The translations under genes were made by a program, and so were the position numbers. From Gigaspora margarita (taxonomy: Eukaryota > Glomeromycota > Glomeromycetes > Diversisporales > Gigasporaceae), in assembly GCA_009809945.1 (NCBI GenBank), contig WTPW01002158.1, positions 1 through 64,000 of the forward strand: 64,000 nt of DNA, in the 5' to 3' direction. Under the pieces are notes generated by a model. It searched no databases and was not told the origin of the DNA. It saw nothing but the letters and a program-made list of their open reading frames with translations. How positions within the stretch are numbered: the stretch's first letter is position 1; each line of letters begins with the position of its first letter. Below are positions 12,175 to 22,171 of the stretch, piece after piece.

Positions 12175-12231
12175 ACTTGTGGAAAATGTGGTGAAAAAGG
12201 CCATAATATCCGAACTTGTAATCGAAGACAG
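12175..12231 (+). pseudogene. CCHC zinc-knuckle fragment
   Basis: A skipped slot (12185) leaves a clean island on the plus strand that reads TCGKCGEKGHNIRTCNRRQ. The spacing is C-x2-C-x4-H-x4-C, a zinc knuckle. This type, with GHN-RTC, is common in MULE-type transposases and some retroelement proteins (family knowledge). Sequence on both sides is overwritten, so the host protein cannot be named. It may be the tail of a transposase. Confidence 0.6.
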
Positions 12232-12649
12232 ATTTTTTTTTTACTTTTTTTTTTGGAAAAATGCATCCATACAAACGCTGTTTTTTTGCTATTTTTTTTT
12301 TAATTACATTGAAATGTTTCGCTAATTCTTTTTTTCGATCTTTTTTTTTAAATGAATTTGTATAATTATTATTCTCTTTTTTTATTTCTTTTTTTTTAAA
12401 TTAAATAAATAACATAAATGTTTATTTTTTTTAAAATTTTTTTTTGTATATTATTTATTTAACCACAATTTCTTTTTTTACAAGTTTTTTTTTAAATATT
12501 ATAGCGAAGCGATTCCGTAATTTTTTTAGGGCTTTTTTTTTTAATATTTTCAAAATTAGACCTTTATATTTTTTTATTTTTTTTTTTTTCCTTCATTTAT
12601 AATTATTTTAAAATTGTTTTTTTATATGTTTTTTTTTTTTCTGCATTTA
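12232..12649. other. overwritten AT-rich spacer
   Basis: I see nothing recognisable between the zinc knuckle and the second duplication copy. Confidence 0.5.
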
Positions 12650-15600
12650 GAGCATATAATTAGTTTTTTTTCAAATTTTTTTTTTATTCGCTTCTAAGTT
12701 CTTTGGGATTACTTTTTTTTTTTTTTTTTTTTTTGCACAGACGTTCTTTTGTTAGACGTTACATTCTCAAAAAGTACTTTAAACTGTATAAATAAGTTAC
12801 CCAGACACAGGGCCAATGATTTACTGCAATCATAGAAAACAGCAGAATTTTTCTTATTTTTTTCTAAATTTTTTTTTCACAGAATTCTATAATATCGGAG
12901 TATTTTTTTTTAAGGGTTTTTTTTTATCCTGAAAATGTAGACAAATGTAAATTTTTTTTATGTTTTTTTTTTTATACGGAATTTTGCGCATTTTATATTT
13001 TTTTTTTCATCATTTTTTTTTCAGAATCAAACTAAAATTACCACAGAATTTTTTTAAAATTTTTTTTTTAACCAAAAACAGTTAAAACTAGAAAATTTTT
13101 TTTCAATTTTTTTTTTTCAGCCAATCAGATGAATGTCTATTGTTTTTTTTTTTCTCTTTTTTTTTAACTTTTTTGGTAAAAAAAAAAAAAGCTTTTTTTT
13201 ACAATTTTTTTTTTAAGCTAATTAGAAATTGTATAAAAACTTTTTTTCCCCATTTTTTTTTCATTCCATTATATCACGTGCATTTGGTTTTTTTTCCCAC
13301 TTTTTTTTTGTGTTTAAGAAGTACATAGTAAAGAAATTTTTTTATTGGTTTTTTTTTTTAATGGTTTTTGTTTTGACTCTAATTTTTTTTTCTTCTTTTT
13401 TTTTTATTTTGATTGTATCGTCGTCGGAATAATCTTGATTACCTAAGTAAGGAGAAAAATTTTAATAAATTGCAATTAATTTTTTTTTTAAATTTTTTTT
13501 TTTTACTAAAATTACTGTCGTTTGGATCTTTTTTTCCACCTTTTTTTTTTGTAATGTTGAACATAATGAAAATAATTTTTTTTAAAAATTTTTTTTTCAA
13601 TAACATTTTCAGTTCACCTTTGTGTTTTTTTATGGTTTTTTTTTTGATTTTATTGTTAGGTGAATCCAATCATTTTTTTTCGTTTTTTTTTTTCTGTGCA
13701 ATTCTCTGGTTACATATATATTTTTTTTTTGTTTTTTTTTTATCTTCTGAAAGAGTTTTAAGTTTTTTTTTTTTTTGATCTTTTTTTTTACGCTTGGTCG
13801 GATTATCATCCCAACATTTTTTTTAAAGTTTTTTTTTCGAGAATGGCGTGCCTTCAACAGGTTTTTTTTTTTCATCTTTTTTTTTTTGAATAGGACATGG
13901 CGTTCGGCCACTTTTTTTTTTCCATTTTTTTTTTCTAAAACTATAGGTATCAGATTTCTCTTTTTTTCTATATTTTTTTTTTTTGGAACTTCTGAGACAT
14001 TGAGGATCTTTTTTTGCGATTTTTTTTTTTGGCTTCGAAGTTATTGATTTATCATCTTTTTTTTTGGATTTTTTTTTATCTGCAATAAGCATTTTGTTTT
14101 CATGTTTTTTTATGTTTTTTTTTTTCTGGAGGGCAAAGAAGAAATGAATAGTAGGCAGAAATATCATAAGAAAATCAAAATTGCATATTTGTTTCCATCA
14201 TTTTTTTCACCATTTTTTTTTAGATCTAGATGAATAATTTTATTTTGATTTTTTTATACATTTTTTTTTGATATTTCACGGCCCATTCTAAATTTGTTTT
14301 TTTATTCATTTTTTTTTAAATTTTTTTTTAAATACGCCCGTAAATTTTTTTCATTCTTTTTTTTTAAAACCATATATAATCTATCTTGAAGATTTTTTTT
14401 AAATTTTTTTTTTTAGGATTAAAAGTTTTGACAACCAATTTTTTTTTCCTTTTTTTTTTTTATATGTGGGACTATTTGACAAAAGTAGTTTTTTTGTATC
14501 TTTTTTTTTGCGAAATTTGCAATCATATTCAGATCATTTTTTTCCCACTTTTTTTTTCAGCAGATAGTAATTTTCATATTAGGGTTTTTTTGACCTTTTT
14601 TTTTTGTTTCTGATTTCGAATTAAACCAGTGATTTTTTTTTGCATTTTTTTTTTTTCAAAATCAATGATTAATAAATTTTTTTTTTTTTATCTTTTTTTT
14701 TCTCCTATTTTATTTTCTGATTTCGAAATTTTTTTACTCCTTTTTTTTTTCAAATAAGTTAACTCTGAAACCCCAAATTACGAATTAACTATTATCGTTA
14801 TCTACTAACCTCATGTGACACCGTAAAATTTAATGATATTTGAATGGTCACAGACTTTTTGTAAATTCTTTATTTTTTTTAAGTTTTTTTTTTTTAATAA
14901 TACTTATTAGATTAAGAATCCTTGCATTATTGGTCGTAGCAAATAATATGATTACACTCACTTCTTTATTTTTTTTTTCATTTTTTTTTTCATCCGAATG
15001 ATCTTTTAATTTTTTATTTTTTTTTATTTTTTTTTTTGTTTCCCATTTCGATCTGTGCACTGTTTTTTTTTCCCCATTTTTTTTTTCTTCAAAGATAGAG
15101 AAATCATTATAGTTTTTTTATTTATTTTTTTTTTGGTGAATAGCACTTTCGAGCCACTTTTTTTTTTTCATATTTTTTTTTTTCTTTATGTTGAGTAAAT
15201 ATTTAATTTTTTTTTGAATCTTTTTTTTTTTTTTCTAACTACTACAAACTGAAATATTTTTTTCGTGATTTTTTTTTTATACAGTACATATAAGATCCTA
15301 AAAACTTTGTTTCATTACATAGTACCACAAACCTACCATATTTGTACGTTACTTTTTTTCAGATTTTTTTTTTTTTGTTTCAATACGTAGTACCACATAA
15401 TTTTTTTTTATCTTTTTTTTTACATATCGAATGATGCAAAAATAAGTTTTTTTTTATACGTTTTTTTTTTGTTCATGTATAACTTCGAGTTTTAAATTTT
15501 TTTAAAGATTTTTTTTTCTAAATTAAGCTTAATTTGGGCCGAAATTTTTTTAATGCTTTTTTTTTTTATTTCAGATCAATATGTCACGTTCTTTTTTTTT

Positions 15601-15840
15601 TTAATTTTTTTTTATAAAAATATCTAGAAAAAATCTCTATTTTTTTTACTATTTTTTTTTTAAAATATTCCTAGTTCCATACAATGAATTTTTTTATTAC
15701 TTTTTTTTTTAATGATCATAGTTACGATAAGAAACCTTTTTTTGAGCTTTTTTTTTTGCTATATGCATTTAGAGCGTGCGCACTTTTTTTTTTGGGTTTT
15801 TTTTTCTTAGAGTGGCTTGACTGCATTACAGCTTTTTTTT
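12650..15840. repeat. segmental duplication, copy 2 (partner 5850-10030)
   Basis: It has the same landmark order as copy 1 but no 832-bp MITE: after the ATTCGCTTCTAAG segment it passes through a T block straight to TGCACAG at 12734-12740, a single version of the target site. The length, about 3.2 kb, equals copy 1 minus the MITE within roughly 0.2 kb. It holds the second kinase copy. Confidence 0.8.
13700..15171 (-). CDS. protein kinase gene, copy 2 (residues overwritten)
   Basis: It is homologous to the kinase at 7.56-9.13 kb. The ATG at 15171-15169 survives inside the five kept bases of slot 15161. Readable islands include HRSKWET and LKDHSDEK (N-lobe), a GTGAGT intron donor near 14958, DPQCLRSS and EKSDTYSF (activation segment and following helix), EKPVEGTPFS, and CWDDNPTKR (near the C-lobe end). 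The last two copies together restore the order 'DPQC..., SDTYSF, ILWEISSG, EKPVEGTPFS, CWDDNPTKR' typical of Glomeromycotina kinases. Catalytic residues are under T blocks. The C-terminal limit near 13700 is approximate. Confidence 0.72.
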
Positions 15841-17925
15841 TAATTTTTTTTTTAAGATATTATTTAATAAAATTGCGAACTTTTTTTACAATTTTTTTTT
15901 TCAAGTTTTAACTAAGTTATATATAAATTTTTTTTGAAAATTTTTTTTTTAACAGCCTGTTACATGCTTATTTGTATTTTTTTATAAGTTTTTTTTTATA
16001 TTAAAGTAGAGTTAGGTTAGAGTTAGAATCAAGATTAATACAGAATTGCAAGAGGATCATTTTTTGTTAGAATTTTTTTAGGTGTTTTTTTTTTAAAATT
16101 TTAAGTTAGAAATAAAGGCTTTTTTTTATAAGTTTTTTTTTGGCTGTTACAAATAACATTATCCAATTTTTTTTTTAGGATTTTTTTTTTAAATATTAAT
16201 CAAATCCATATATTATTTTTTTTATTTTTTTTTTTTTCTTTAACAAAATTTAATCGATTCAATCTTTTTTTTGTAATTTTTTTTTTATAATTTATGTTTC
16301 AATTGAAGTATTTTTTTTTTGGTTTTTTTTTTTAGATGCAAATTACAAATAATTAATTAATTTTTTTCTAAATTTTTTTTTTAATTTCTATACAAAGCCT
16401 GTTAAATTTCAGAAAAAAAGATCGGGCCCAATCTTTAATGTGCGTTAATAAATGGCTTTTTTTTAAAGTTTTTTTTTTTATTTGGATAACTCATTTTTCT
16501 TTTATTTTTTTCTTTCTTTTTTTTTCTTTTGTAAATTTTAGTCTCACTATATTTTTTTTTACAATTTTTTTTTTTTCCATATCTTTTATATTATCGCTCT
16601 TTTTTTTGCCTATTTTTTTTTTTTATCATTCATTTTATACATATTTTCTTTTTTTTAATATTTTTTTTTTTATTATGCTATCCTACTCCAACTAATTTTT
16701 TTTTGCTTTTTTTTTTTTGGAACACTGTTTCGGAGCATCTACGTTTTTTTTATTTATTTTTTTTTTTCATACAAATGTATGCTTGCATGAACTTTTTTTT
16801 AAAATTTTTTTTTACTATTACTATTTCTTAAGCAAATATATTTTTTTTACATTTTTTTTTTTTGTTCATCTCTCTACGTTGTTACGTTTTTTTTTCACAT
16901 TTTTTTTTTGATTTATTGCAAAGTTCTGAATTTTGCTTTTTTTTTTATTTTTTTTTTCAATAAGTTCAGATCTAATTTTAATTACTTGGAGGATAGTTGA
17001 TTATTTCTGTAAGTATTTCAGATTTTGAGACATTTTTTTTTAAGTTTTTTTTTCAGTTGGATTAATAAATTTTTCAAGTGTTTTTTTTTTGTTTTTTTTT
17101 TAGTGAAATTCAAGTAAAAACAAAAAAATTTTTTTTAAAATTTTTTTTTCCGTAAAAACTCGAAAAAAGTAGACATTTTTTTTATTTTTTTTTTTTTCCT
17201 GAATTAAGTTTAATTCAGGCTGAATTTTTTTTTTTCTTTTTTTTTTGTTATGTTAGTTTTTGCGATAAAAAATTTTTTTATATTTTTTTTTTTTAAAAAT
17301 GCTAATTTTCGTCATATCCGTTTTTTTATGAATTTTTTTTTAATTTAAAAAAAAGTTAAAGAAACTAATTTTTTTAACTTTTTTTTTTTATTATTAACTC
17401 ATAATAACAGTGATTATTTTTTTAAAGCTTTTTTTTTATTAATCATTTTTCTCATCTAGTTGATTTTTTTTTCGTTTTTTTTTTTTGAAATTAAATATAA
17501 TAATGAAAATCCTTTTTTTGCAAATTTTTTTTTCCATTGGATAGAAAGTATATAAAAAAATTTTTTTGGCATTTTTTTTTTAAATTTTTTAATAATATTA
17601 AGTTATAGTTTTTTTATTGGTTTTTTTTTAAAAAGCTAATAGAATTAGTCAAAAAATTTTTTTAAATATTTTTTTTTTAAAGTTATTTATTTATAAAATA
17701 TATTTTTTTTTTGTTGTTTTTTTTTTTAATTTAAATTTTGATTTTTTTTTTTTTTTTTTACAATTTTTTTTTTCTCTTAGGCAGTCTTACCAAAACTTTA
17801 TTTTTTTTATCATTTTTTTTTTACATTGAAACCCAAAAAACCCTAATCTTTAAGTTCAACATTATTCCATCTATTAAATTTAGATCCTGCCACACCTTTT
17901 TTTACAAATTTTTTTTTACAAGAGA
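15841..17925. other. AT-rich overwritten interval
   Basis: I see no gene. A segment at 16010-16075, partly in a skipped slot, resembles 56585-56655 (shared ATACAGAATTG and AGAGG-TCATTTTTTGTTAG parts), so it is a dispersed repeat. An inverted motif CCTGAATTAAG...AATTCAGG lies at about 17198. Confidence 0.5.
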
Positions 17926-18292
17926 CTATGTCAGCCCACCTAAATTTTTTTTCCTCTTTTTTTTTGTCCCGTCTAATGGCCACAATTGGGCTTTTTTTTG
18001 AACTTTTTTTTTTCGAACAAAGAGAAAAAACAAAAAAAAATTTTTTTTAAAGTTTTTTTTTAAAGAGAGAATGCCAACAATACCTAGATTTTTTTCAAAG
18101 TTTTTTTTTAACAAAAGACCTCAAGATGAAATGAACTTTTTTTAAAAATTTTTTTTTATGGAACTGATATAGAAAAACAAAAGATTTTTTTAAAAATTTT
18201 TTTTTAACTAAAGCACTATTATAAATAGCACTTTTTTTTAATGCTTTTTTTTTAAAGTCTGCCAAAGCATTATATGTTACTTTTTTTAACAA
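17926..18292 (-). pseudogene. unidentified coding-like islands
   Basis: Successive 27-base islands on the minus strand stay open in one frame over several slots and read VTYNALADF, SAIYNSALV, SFVFLYQFH, VHFILRSFV, LGIVGILSL and, further on, AQLWPLDGT and NLGGLT. This is more regular than the flanking DNA and could be part of a protein, perhaps of a transposon. I do not recognise it. Every seven of sixteen residues are falsified by the T lattice. Confidence 0.3.
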
Positions 18293-18359
18293 TTTTTTTT
18301 TTAAAAAGAATATTCTAAAAAGAAATTTTTTTTTTGTTTATTTTTTTTTTTTCTACATA

Positions 18360-18528
18360 CAGTTGAACCTCCCAAAACTGATCCTGTCAAATCTGATAAA
18401 AATTAATCCACCAAGTCCGTTTCTTTTTTTTGAACCTTTTTTTTTTATAATGATTTCAAATCTGATAACCTCTCAATACTGATACAAAACTTGTCCACCA
18501 TGCATACCGGTTTGGGGAGGTTTTTTTG
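18360..18528. mobile_element. pogo/Tigger-like MITE with TA target
   Basis: The left end is TA followed by CAGTTGAACCTCCC. The right end reads GGGGAGG, then seven overwritten T (18521-18527), then GTA. The left end predicts exactly TTCAACT under that block, followed by G and the TA duplication. The ends match the Tigger/pogo group of the Tc1-mariner superfamily. No coding capacity is seen. Confidence 0.75.
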
Positions 18529-18540
18529 TATCTTTTTTTT

Positions 18541-19265
18541 TTTATCTTGCAGGATCCAAAACTCACTTTTTTTTTGCTTCTTTTTTTTTAGGCGTATTCT
18601 AATTTGGAAGAAGTAATTTTTTTAATCTTTTTTTTTTGGTAAGCTGAATCTGAATTTTCCACTTTTTTTTTAAATTTTTTTTTTTCCAAGGAGAAATATC
18701 AAGAGTACCAAATTTTTTTGAAACTTTTTTTTTTATACTTTGCAGAATACTACATTCAACTTTTTTTATTTTTTTTTTTTTGCTTCTACACTTTCTAACA
18801 AAAATCTCTTTTTTTTTAGCTTTTTTTTTTTTCGATAGTAATAAAGTCTTCTACTTTTTTTTTTTATATTTTTTTTTAGATGGTTTTCTTTCAACTCTAT
18901 TTTAGTTCTTCTCATATCTTAGCAGAACCCTAAGTTCTAGATAGAAAATTTGTTTTTTTCAAATTTTTTTTTTCCAAAGCTTTTATAGGTTAGGTCTTCT
19001 TTTTTTTTTGATTTTTTTTTTCGTTAGAAAGAGGTTTTTTTTTTTAGATTTTTTTTATAATTTTTTTTTCAATTTAGATTTATATTAATTTAAAATTTTT
19101 TTTAGTTCTTTTTTTTTATTATTTTAGTTATTTTATTTTATTTATTTTTTTTTGTTTTTTTTTTTACTTGAAGGCCAGTACTTTATTCAAAATTTTAAAA
19201 TCATAGTTTTTCTATAGTATATAAAGATCAACTGAAGTTGTTTTTTTACAATTTTTTTTTTACTA
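18541..19265. other. overwritten interval, possible exon islands
   Basis: The islands are less AT-rich than average (for example around 18590-18620 and 18690-18715), which hints at former coding DNA. Neither strand gives a motif I recognise. Confidence 0.35.
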
Positions 19266-19528
19266 GCCACACCTGCAACTTTTGGTTGCCTATATACATG
19301 AGGATGAAATTCTTTTAGCTTCTAAAATCCAAAATTTTTTTTTGAAGATTTTTTTTTTTTTGAATTATTTTACTTAAAAGACGATTTTTTTTGATATTTT
19401 TTTTTAATATCAAAATAATAAGGAACATATCTTTTTTTTTTATATTTTTTTTTCCTTATAAAAATTTTCAATTTTTTCTATTTTTTTCAAAATTTTTTTT
19501 TTTCAAAAATCAATTTCGGTGGCATCAC
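19266..19528. repeat. dispersed repeat, copy A (partner 34667-34915)
   Basis: The clean end ATACATGAGGATGAAAT and the other end AATCAATTTCGGTGGCATCA match, in reverse orientation, the segment at 34667-34915. Internal parts agree too (TAAGGAACATATCT, CCTTATAAAAA). It is interrupted by T blocks. The class is unknown; it is probably a MITE. Confidence 0.6.
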
Positions 19529-19989
19529 TTTTTTTCTATTTTTTTTTTTACCTGAAGGTTCTATATTAGCTACTATTTTTTTTATCTATTTTTTTTTAAA
19601 ACCCTCTGATCATTGCCTTTTGCCTTTTTTTCTTGTTTTTTTTTTATACTGTTCCAAATCCTATCTATGTTCTTTTTTTTACATTTTTTTTTTCTATAGT
19701 GGTAAAACACCATAAGTGCGTTTTTTTATAATTTTTTTTTTTTATTATAATTACTTTATAAGAGGAGTTTTTTTTATCAGTTTTTTTTTTAGAGGGGAGA
19801 GGGGGTAAAAAATGTTTTTTTTTTATATTTTTTTTTTATCAAATTTATATTAAAGAGGGGGGAATTTTTTTTAGGCTTTTTTTTTAAAATAATCAGGTGA
19901 TTAATAACACAGTTTTTTTTATTATTTTTTTTTTTGTAAAAACAAAAATAATAAAATTAAATTTAATAAAATCATAAAATAATATAATC

Positions 19990-20935
19990 TAGAGGTGTGG
20001 TGACTTAGAGAAGTTGGTAAGTTGGCACCCCAAGCGGCAGGTCTAGGGTTCAAATCCCACTGGCGACGGTTTAGAAAATAGGCCTGTATTACGGTACCAT
20101 TTCTCCTCGTTGGTCCTTTGGTATACCATCTTGAATAGGAGCTGTCAGGCGCACAAAATCCAAGGATCGGAAAATGGATACCCGTTTGGAAGTCCCGAGT
20201 GAGGAAGTAGCAAAGATCTTTAACAGTGCTAACTATAATTGGAATATCAGAAACCGGAGCCAGAGAACCGAACAACAAGACCCTCGAGGAGGGGGGTCCA
20301 CCAACCTGGCCACCAGAGTCATACTGGAGGAAAAGAACATGNGTTTTAGCAGCATGTACCAAGGAGAGGGAGCCCATTTGGCACTTAAAGCCGGGCCGAC
20401 CAACCCTTCCGAGCTAACTGGTTTGGAAGTTTGGAGATACTTTTTTTGGACTTTTTTTTTTGTTGTAGTGGGTATCGGGATTGGAGTGTTTTTTTCAAGG
20501 TTTTTTTTTGGTAACAGTAGCAGTTTAATGGTTAGCTTTTTTTGCAAGTTTTTTTTTAAAGCTGTAGCGTAAGTTACTGAAGTGTTTTTTTTATCTTTTT
20601 TTTTTAGGGACTGCTCTACCAAGTGTGCCGCATTTTTTTACTAGTTTTTTTTTGATTCCGCGAGCATCTGGGACTGGCCTTTTTTTTCTTATTTTTTTTT
20701 TAACTGTACCGGTGACACAAAGAAGATTTGGCAGGAGAAGTATAAATCAGAGGGTTTAAATAGGTAACCCTCTAGTTTTTTTTCAGGTTTTTTTTTTAGT
20801 GTAGAACCTTCGGGCGGACTACTTTTTTTTTACAACTTTTTTTTTTATGTGTGGCTTGTTGTACTCTCGTCTTTTTTTTAAATGTTTTTTTTTCCCTGGA
20901 GGCACCCGTGATCTGACTTATTTTTTTAAAAGTTT
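19990..20935. mobile_element. GC-rich repeat with tRNA-like (SINE-like) parts
   Basis: Composition jumps from very AT-rich to near 50% GC. At 20000-20057 the plus strand shows a tRNA-like promoter: an A-box-like TGACTTAGAGAAGTTGG and a B box GGTTCAAATCC (20047-20057). On the minus strand at about 20632 a second tRNA-like start is visible (ACTTGGTAGAGCAG). The open frames here, on both strands, look like by-products of a high-copy repeat. Ten lattice slots are skipped from 19961 to 20393, and overwriting resumes at 20441. One base (20342) is n. Classification as SINE-related is inference. Confidence 0.5.
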
Positions 20936-21990
20936 TTTTTTATAGTGGTAACTTTGACACAAAAAAAATTTTTTTATAAATTTTTTTTTTAATATAATAA
21001 TAGAAATCCAAATTTATTTTTTTATATATTTTTTTTTAGTCAGAATGGCTATAGATATATCTCTCTAAACAAAAGCAAAAAAATTCCAATACAACTAAAG
21101 TATTTAGCAAATTTTTTTTCAACATTTTTTTTTTTAAATTATAAAGGCTCTGATATATATTTTTTTTCAAAATTTTTTTTTTGTTTAGCAGGCCAAAATA
21201 AAACCCAATTTTTTTTTGCATTTTTTTTTGCATATGAATGGCAGTAGTGTAATATTTTTTTTTTCTCATTTTTTTTTGTATAGTTTAAGCTCTCTAAAAA
21301 AGATTTTTTTTTATTATTTTTTTTTGAATTAAAAAGCTTATTTTTGGGGCAATTTTTTTAGAAGTTTTTTTTTTATGCTCTAATATTATTAAAGGTCTCT
21401 TTTTTTTAAGGGTTTTTTTTTCAAGTTAGGTTCAAAAAAAAGGCCTCTTTTTTTTTTAAATTTTTTTTTTATATAGCTTAAAACAGCTTCTTTAATTTTT
21501 TTTAGAAATTTTTTTTTAAAAATTTAATTGCTTGGAAACAAAGATTTTTTTTAACATTTTTTTTTAAATGAAATCTAAAATAAAAAAACATGTTTTTTTC
21601 AAGTTTTTTTTTTAAGAAAGAAAAATAAGTTCTCTGAAAATTTTTTTTTTGATTTTTTTTTGAAGAAAATAAAAAATAAAATAAAGAAATCTTGTTAAAA
21701 AGAAAAAAAAAAGAAAGTTATTTTTATAGTCCAAGGTAATAGATAGTTGGATCAATAAAGTAAAAATCTCTTTTGGCTTAGCTTTTTTTTTAAGCTTTTT
21801 TTTTTTCATAAGCTAGTGCAATGGATTATATTTAGATACTATAAAAAGTAACTGAATAATATAAATTTGAATTGTAGTAGTTTTTTTAACTTTTTTTTTT
21901 TTTTTTTAGAATATATATATATATACAATTTTTTTAATTGTTTTTTTTTCCAAAGAATTAAAAAAATAAACATATTTGGATAAGTTTAAT
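20936..21990. other. AT-rich overwritten interval
   Basis: I see no gene or clear repeat. Slots at 21065, 21689 and 21737 are skipped and show plain AT-rich DNA. Confidence 0.5.
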
Positions 21991-22171
21991 AGGACCCTGA
22001 AATACACATAGATAGGTCAGGTATTTTTTTTCTTATTTTTTTTTTTTTTTATACAGATTTTTTCTATTTNTATTTTTTTTTTTGTTTTTTTTTGAAGTTT
22101 TTTCTATAGATCTTTCCTTTTTTTTTTACCTTTTTTTTTTTCTGACCTATCTATGTATATTTTGGGGTCCT
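21991..22171. mobile_element. 8-bp-TSD MITE (AGGACC family), overwritten copy
   Basis: The ends AGGACCCTGAAATA and TATTTTGGGGTCCT are inverted, and agtttaat flanks both sides as a perfect 8-bp duplication. It belongs to the same family as 53181-53360 (180 bp). When the two are aligned, bases differ almost only inside the T blocks, and lengths agree to one base. An n stands at 22070 where the relative has A. Confidence 0.9.

Noticed and set aside
20000..20072. Functional tRNA gene
   Set aside because: A and B boxes are present, but the acceptor stem pairs poorly and no anticodon arm of normal shape is seen; SINE-like head is more likely.
19922..20622. Open frames on both strands of the GC-rich island (including RQWDLNPRPA-like peptide)
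   Set aside because: This peptide is the known by-product of translating tRNA-like B-box repeats; both strands are open at once and an n interrupts them.
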